DNA of 64,000 nucleotides from Smittia aterrima (Eukaryota > Arthropoda > Insecta > Diptera > Chironomidae), in the NCBI GenBank assembly GCA_033063855.1, contig CP093831.1, forward strand, positions 15,810,001-15,874,000, written 5' to 3'. The notes under the pieces were generated by a model. That model was not told where the DNA came from. It did not search any database and was given only the letters and a program-made list of their open reading frames with translations. Shown one piece after another: positions 60,947-64,000 of this stretch. The position numbers were made by a program, and so were the translations under genes. How positions within the stretch are numbered: the stretch's first letter is position 1; every line of letters starts with the position of its first letter.

Positions 60947-62152
60947 TTATTTAGGCTTCTTGTTGCGTCCGAGTTCCGCATAAACCTGTGTTCGCTTTTC
61001 CTCGATCATTTTCTTCATGACTGTCGTGTAAGGATCAAAGGTGAGTAGTCGCTTCTTTCGTCTGTAAATGCCTTCCTTCCTATTCACAGCACACCTCATC
61101 AAATCCTCGTTGACTGGATAATCGATAAACCTGAGAATATCGCGAAGTGTTCTCTCAACGTCGTCAACTAAATCCTCGTAATAAATGATAAGCAAAGGTC
61201 CACTGAAGTTCTTCCACGATAAATTGGTTTGTTCCCATGCGTGCAATTTTGTTGTCACGAATTTCAACCAATCTGTTGACAAAGACATTTGTCGTTCGCT
61301 TAATTAAATAAGAACGAAAATAATTTCAACTTACATTTCCCTTTAGTTCTCTTGTATCGATCCGGGGACGCAAAACCAACGTGACCACCACTTTGTCTAT
61401 TAAATTCAGCTAGAATTGCTTTCGCTGGATCGCGAACAAGTAGAATAGCCTTTCCGAACTTTGACCAGACGTGGCTTCCCCACTCGTGAGTCTTGACTAG
61501 TAGAACAGATGAGTTTGATATACTTTCGGCAGGAAATCCACTTTTCAGAAGTCCAAAATCTTTGTAAACGCTGCCTGTGAGAATTCCTGTCGCTTGTTGA
61601 AGCAAATAACGAAGCCAAGTATTGCCTGAGCCAGGAAAACTTGCTAATGCTGTTATCAACTTTTCTGCATTTTCAGTAAATTCGTTATTATCACTTTTCG
61701 TTGAGCTAACTATTCCTAATTTGTCGTCATGGAGTTGGTCGCTTTTTTCGGGTGATTTGAGCATAACATGGTTGCTTTCTATTATAAAACTATTTCTACT
61801 AATCTTGTGACCGGGGAATGTTTCTAATGGCATAACTTCTTTGAGCTTGAATGGACTTGAACTTTGTCCCATGAAACGAAGCTCTGCACACCATTGAAGA
61901 TGAAGTGCGCTGGGTTTCCTAAGCAGGCTCACCTCTGAGTTATGACGAAAGTTGGTCTGTGAGAGAAAATGAAAATGAATTTCCGTTTATCCGTCCAAAA
62001 TTCTTTTCACTTACATCGGTAACGATTCGTGAGTTTCTTCCTCTCCTGTCGTTGCGTGGTGCTTGCAAATTGACAATTGATAGCACAAGAATTCCTAGAA
62101 CGTATAAAATTATGGTCGCAGTTAGCCCGAGAAACTTCCACCCCCGCAACAT
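60947..62152 (-). CDS. WSCD-family sulfotransferase (no WSC domains)
   Basis: 361 residues; exons 62152-62015, 61956-61335 and 61272-60947. Type II Golgi-type enzyme: a membrane anchor at residues ~7-29 (LGLTATIILYVLGILVLSIV), a stem, then a sulfotransferase domain. The 5'-phosphosulfate loop is ASFPGSGNTWLRYLL (~151-165), and the 3'-phosphate region is KAILLVRDPAKAILAEFNR. A late GPLLIIYYEDLVDDVERTL and the basic C-terminus match WSCD1/2-type proteins and their shorter insect relatives, which lack the WSC domains. It is expected to transfer sulfate from PAPS to a glycan or lipid; the acceptor is unknown. The stop codon lies inside a minus-strand AATAAA (60951-60946). Convergent with Grip163. 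Confidence 0.87.
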
Positions 62153-63685
62153 CGTAAACCATTATTATGCTGTTGTTGAAAAATTTTGATCTGAAAGGAG
62201 ACGAAGTAAGAAGAAACTGTGGTTGAGTTCTACCTGAGAGACACAGAAAAACAGATCAAAAGCGTCTAGTGTTGAGATACGTCTAACACAATCGTCGCTG
62301 TTTATTTATTCAAGCAAAAGTCATTAAGCGTAATTTATTATACACAATCGACTATTGTTCAGATTCTGAACTATGAAGTCATCAATCATTTTGAATTAGT
62401 GAAGGAAAATTTTCGAAAATCTCATAATTTTACAATTTGAAGCCAAAACTTTTCTAATTTGATGTCACTGTCGCAAAGGCAGAAACTTTTTGTAATAAAC
62501 TTCTCAAATAGATGAAACATTAATTGCAGTTACGACTCATTGTCATGCATTGCTCGAAGCTTGAAGTTCTTTAGTCACGTATGACTTGCGATGAAATAAT
62601 TTTCAAACGACAACGCTCATTTTGCGCATTCTTCTAACATAGCACAAATGCTTTGCAAGAATTTTCATTGAAGTTGCAAAAAAAAAGTTTCGAAATACTC
62701 TCATTTGCCCGCTCGGTAATTAAATTTGTTTATCCCTTTCCCTTGTCATGTCAAAGCGATTCTTTTTAGTTAAACAGCTCATTTATATGCAGAGCAAAGT
62801 TGAAACTAGTTTTGAGTGAATGCTTCGAAGTTTTTGTATTGTGCTTTCTTGGTATAATCTGTTGGCATTGCTTGAGTAGAAAGAACGACAAAAGTCATAT
62901 TTCTCCTTTTAGTGTTATCAACTCATGTTTGGGAAGCAAACACAGACAGCAAAAAAAAAAACGAAGGGAAAACATAAAAATCACACATTGTGCTCTAGAT
63001 AAAGCTCCGAATAGATTGCAGCTATGTGAGGTTCACGGGATTAAAGCTGAATGGTTTTTCATCACACGCTCTAATCTCTCATCAAACACGGCGTCCTGTT
63101 TCATTCAATTTGTAGATTGCACAACAAGGTTTATGCAAATCCTCTTGTTTTTCCTCTCAGACTCTTGCTTGGATGTTGCATTTTTAATCAACATGAGCGT
63201 CAGACACAAATCATTTGCAATTCATCATCCGCCGAAAGGGTCGAGTGTGAAATTTTCGTATCCAAAATTTTACTACAACAGAAAATCGATCGAATCGGAT
63301 CGGAGAGGAAACCAAAGCCACATTATATTCGACACATGAATTTTAATCAATTTTCAATGGCTGAACGGTAAATGTTCCAAGCTCTTTGTTGGCTTTGCGA
63401 CGCATATAAAAAATGGAAAAACGTCAAGTGCCACTGCGGTTGAAACTTTTCGCAATGAATTTCAAGCAAAAGTTTTTAAATTGCTATACACTGCAGTAGT
63501 AAGTACTAATCGCAAACCACATCAATTAATTTAACTCAAGTGCTCGAAGATTAAACATCAACCGAATTCGCATTTGGTAAAGGAGAGAATGGAAAATTCA
63601 TTTCAAAATCCAGTTCATGCTTAATTAAATGTATAATCAGATTCGTGTTGAGTGCAACCTCGACGTCCTGATTCTTTCCTGGCTG
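62153..63685. other. upstream of the WSCD-like gene; nothing recognised
   Basis: Presumably holds the promoter of the WSCD-like gene. A 180-codon plus-strand frame (62800-63339) has no domain, erratic composition and low-complexity Lys runs, so I do not call it a gene. Confidence 0.5.
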
Positions 63686-63966
63686 CTAGTCAAAGGAAAA
63701 CGAAACGAGTTCGAGTGGAAAAGAACCTAATTTAGTAAAGCCTAATGCACTTGAGCCTGGTCTGCCAACTTTTATTTTATGCTTCGCTTTTGACAAAAGC
63801 TCTTGAACATCAAAGCTTTCGTCTACATAGTCAACGAATATTTTATATCTCATGAAGTATATTTTACGATGATGAAGCATTAAGCTTCTGAATGCAATAA
63901 TTACATTCTCGTTATTAAAGAAGATAATGTGGCTTGATGTGATGAAACTTCCACAGCATTTAATCT
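63686..63966 (-). other. weak candidate terminal exon, unrecognised
   Basis: An open frame of about 93 codons bounded by a possible acceptor (gggtag, ending at 63967) and a stop at 63686. It encodes a mixed hydrophobic/charged stretch including YKIFVDYVDESFDVQELLSK. I recognise no domain. The window ends right after, so upstream exons cannot be checked. It may be chance. Confidence 0.2.
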
Positions 63967-64000
63967 ACCCTTCATGAGAGATTTTACCTCCCCACCCACC

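Noticed and set aside
62800..63339. 180-codon plus-strand open frame
   Set aside because: No recognisable domain, Lys runs from a poly-A tract, no promoter or splice context; likely chance.
1..64000. tRNA genes, CRISPR arrays, operons
   Set aside because: No convincing A/B-box pair or cloverleaf, no regularly spaced repeats, and the genes are clearly spliced eukaryotic units.

Overview
The window looks like nuclear DNA of an insect, most likely a nematoceran fly such as a chironomid midge (inference). It is AT-rich, most introns inside coding regions are 45-65 bp, genes are compact, and several proteins match dipteran single-copy genes (KDEL receptor, RNA polymerase II subunit Rpb7, gamma-tubulin complex component 6, SGSM3). 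I see no prokaryotic or organellar signature, no CRISPR array, no convincing tRNA or rRNA gene and no intact transposon.

Left part (1-22.6 kb): a plus-strand PRDM-type PR/SET zinc-finger regulator is spread over about 16 kb, with very long introns and its 5' exons missing from the window. A SET/MYND (SMYD4-like) gene follows on the minus strand (22949-24521). It lies exactly between two ~294-bp direct repeats.

Centre (27.5-40.2 kb): a minus-strand colmedin gene (transmembrane, collagen, two Ig, olfactomedin) has a 9.3-kb second intron. That intron is packed with five intact tandem POT/SLC15-type transporter genes on the opposite strand. The five share the same four-exon structure, lack the animal PepT extracellular loop, carry the same degenerate proton-coupling motif, and each has a GATA-type motif shortly upstream of its start codon. 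This divergent nested array is the most striking thing in the window.

Right part (45.9-62.2 kb): the 3' four exons of a KDEL receptor; a cluster of three secreted, helix-rich, unrecognised proteins plus a decayed fourth copy; an orphan piece of a cationic amino-acid transporter; SGSM3 (TBC-SH3-RUN) with a 26-bp frame-breaking insertion in its RUN domain; Rpb7; Grip163/GCP6; and a WSCD-type sulfotransferase. The stretches 1-4.7 kb, 25.3-27.4 kb, 40.3-45.9 kb and 62.2-64 kb hold no gene I can support, apart from one weak candidate exon near the right edge.

All exon boundaries were read by eye from GT/GC-AG sites and checked for phase, so every multi-exon model given here sums to a whole number of codons except where a break is stated.
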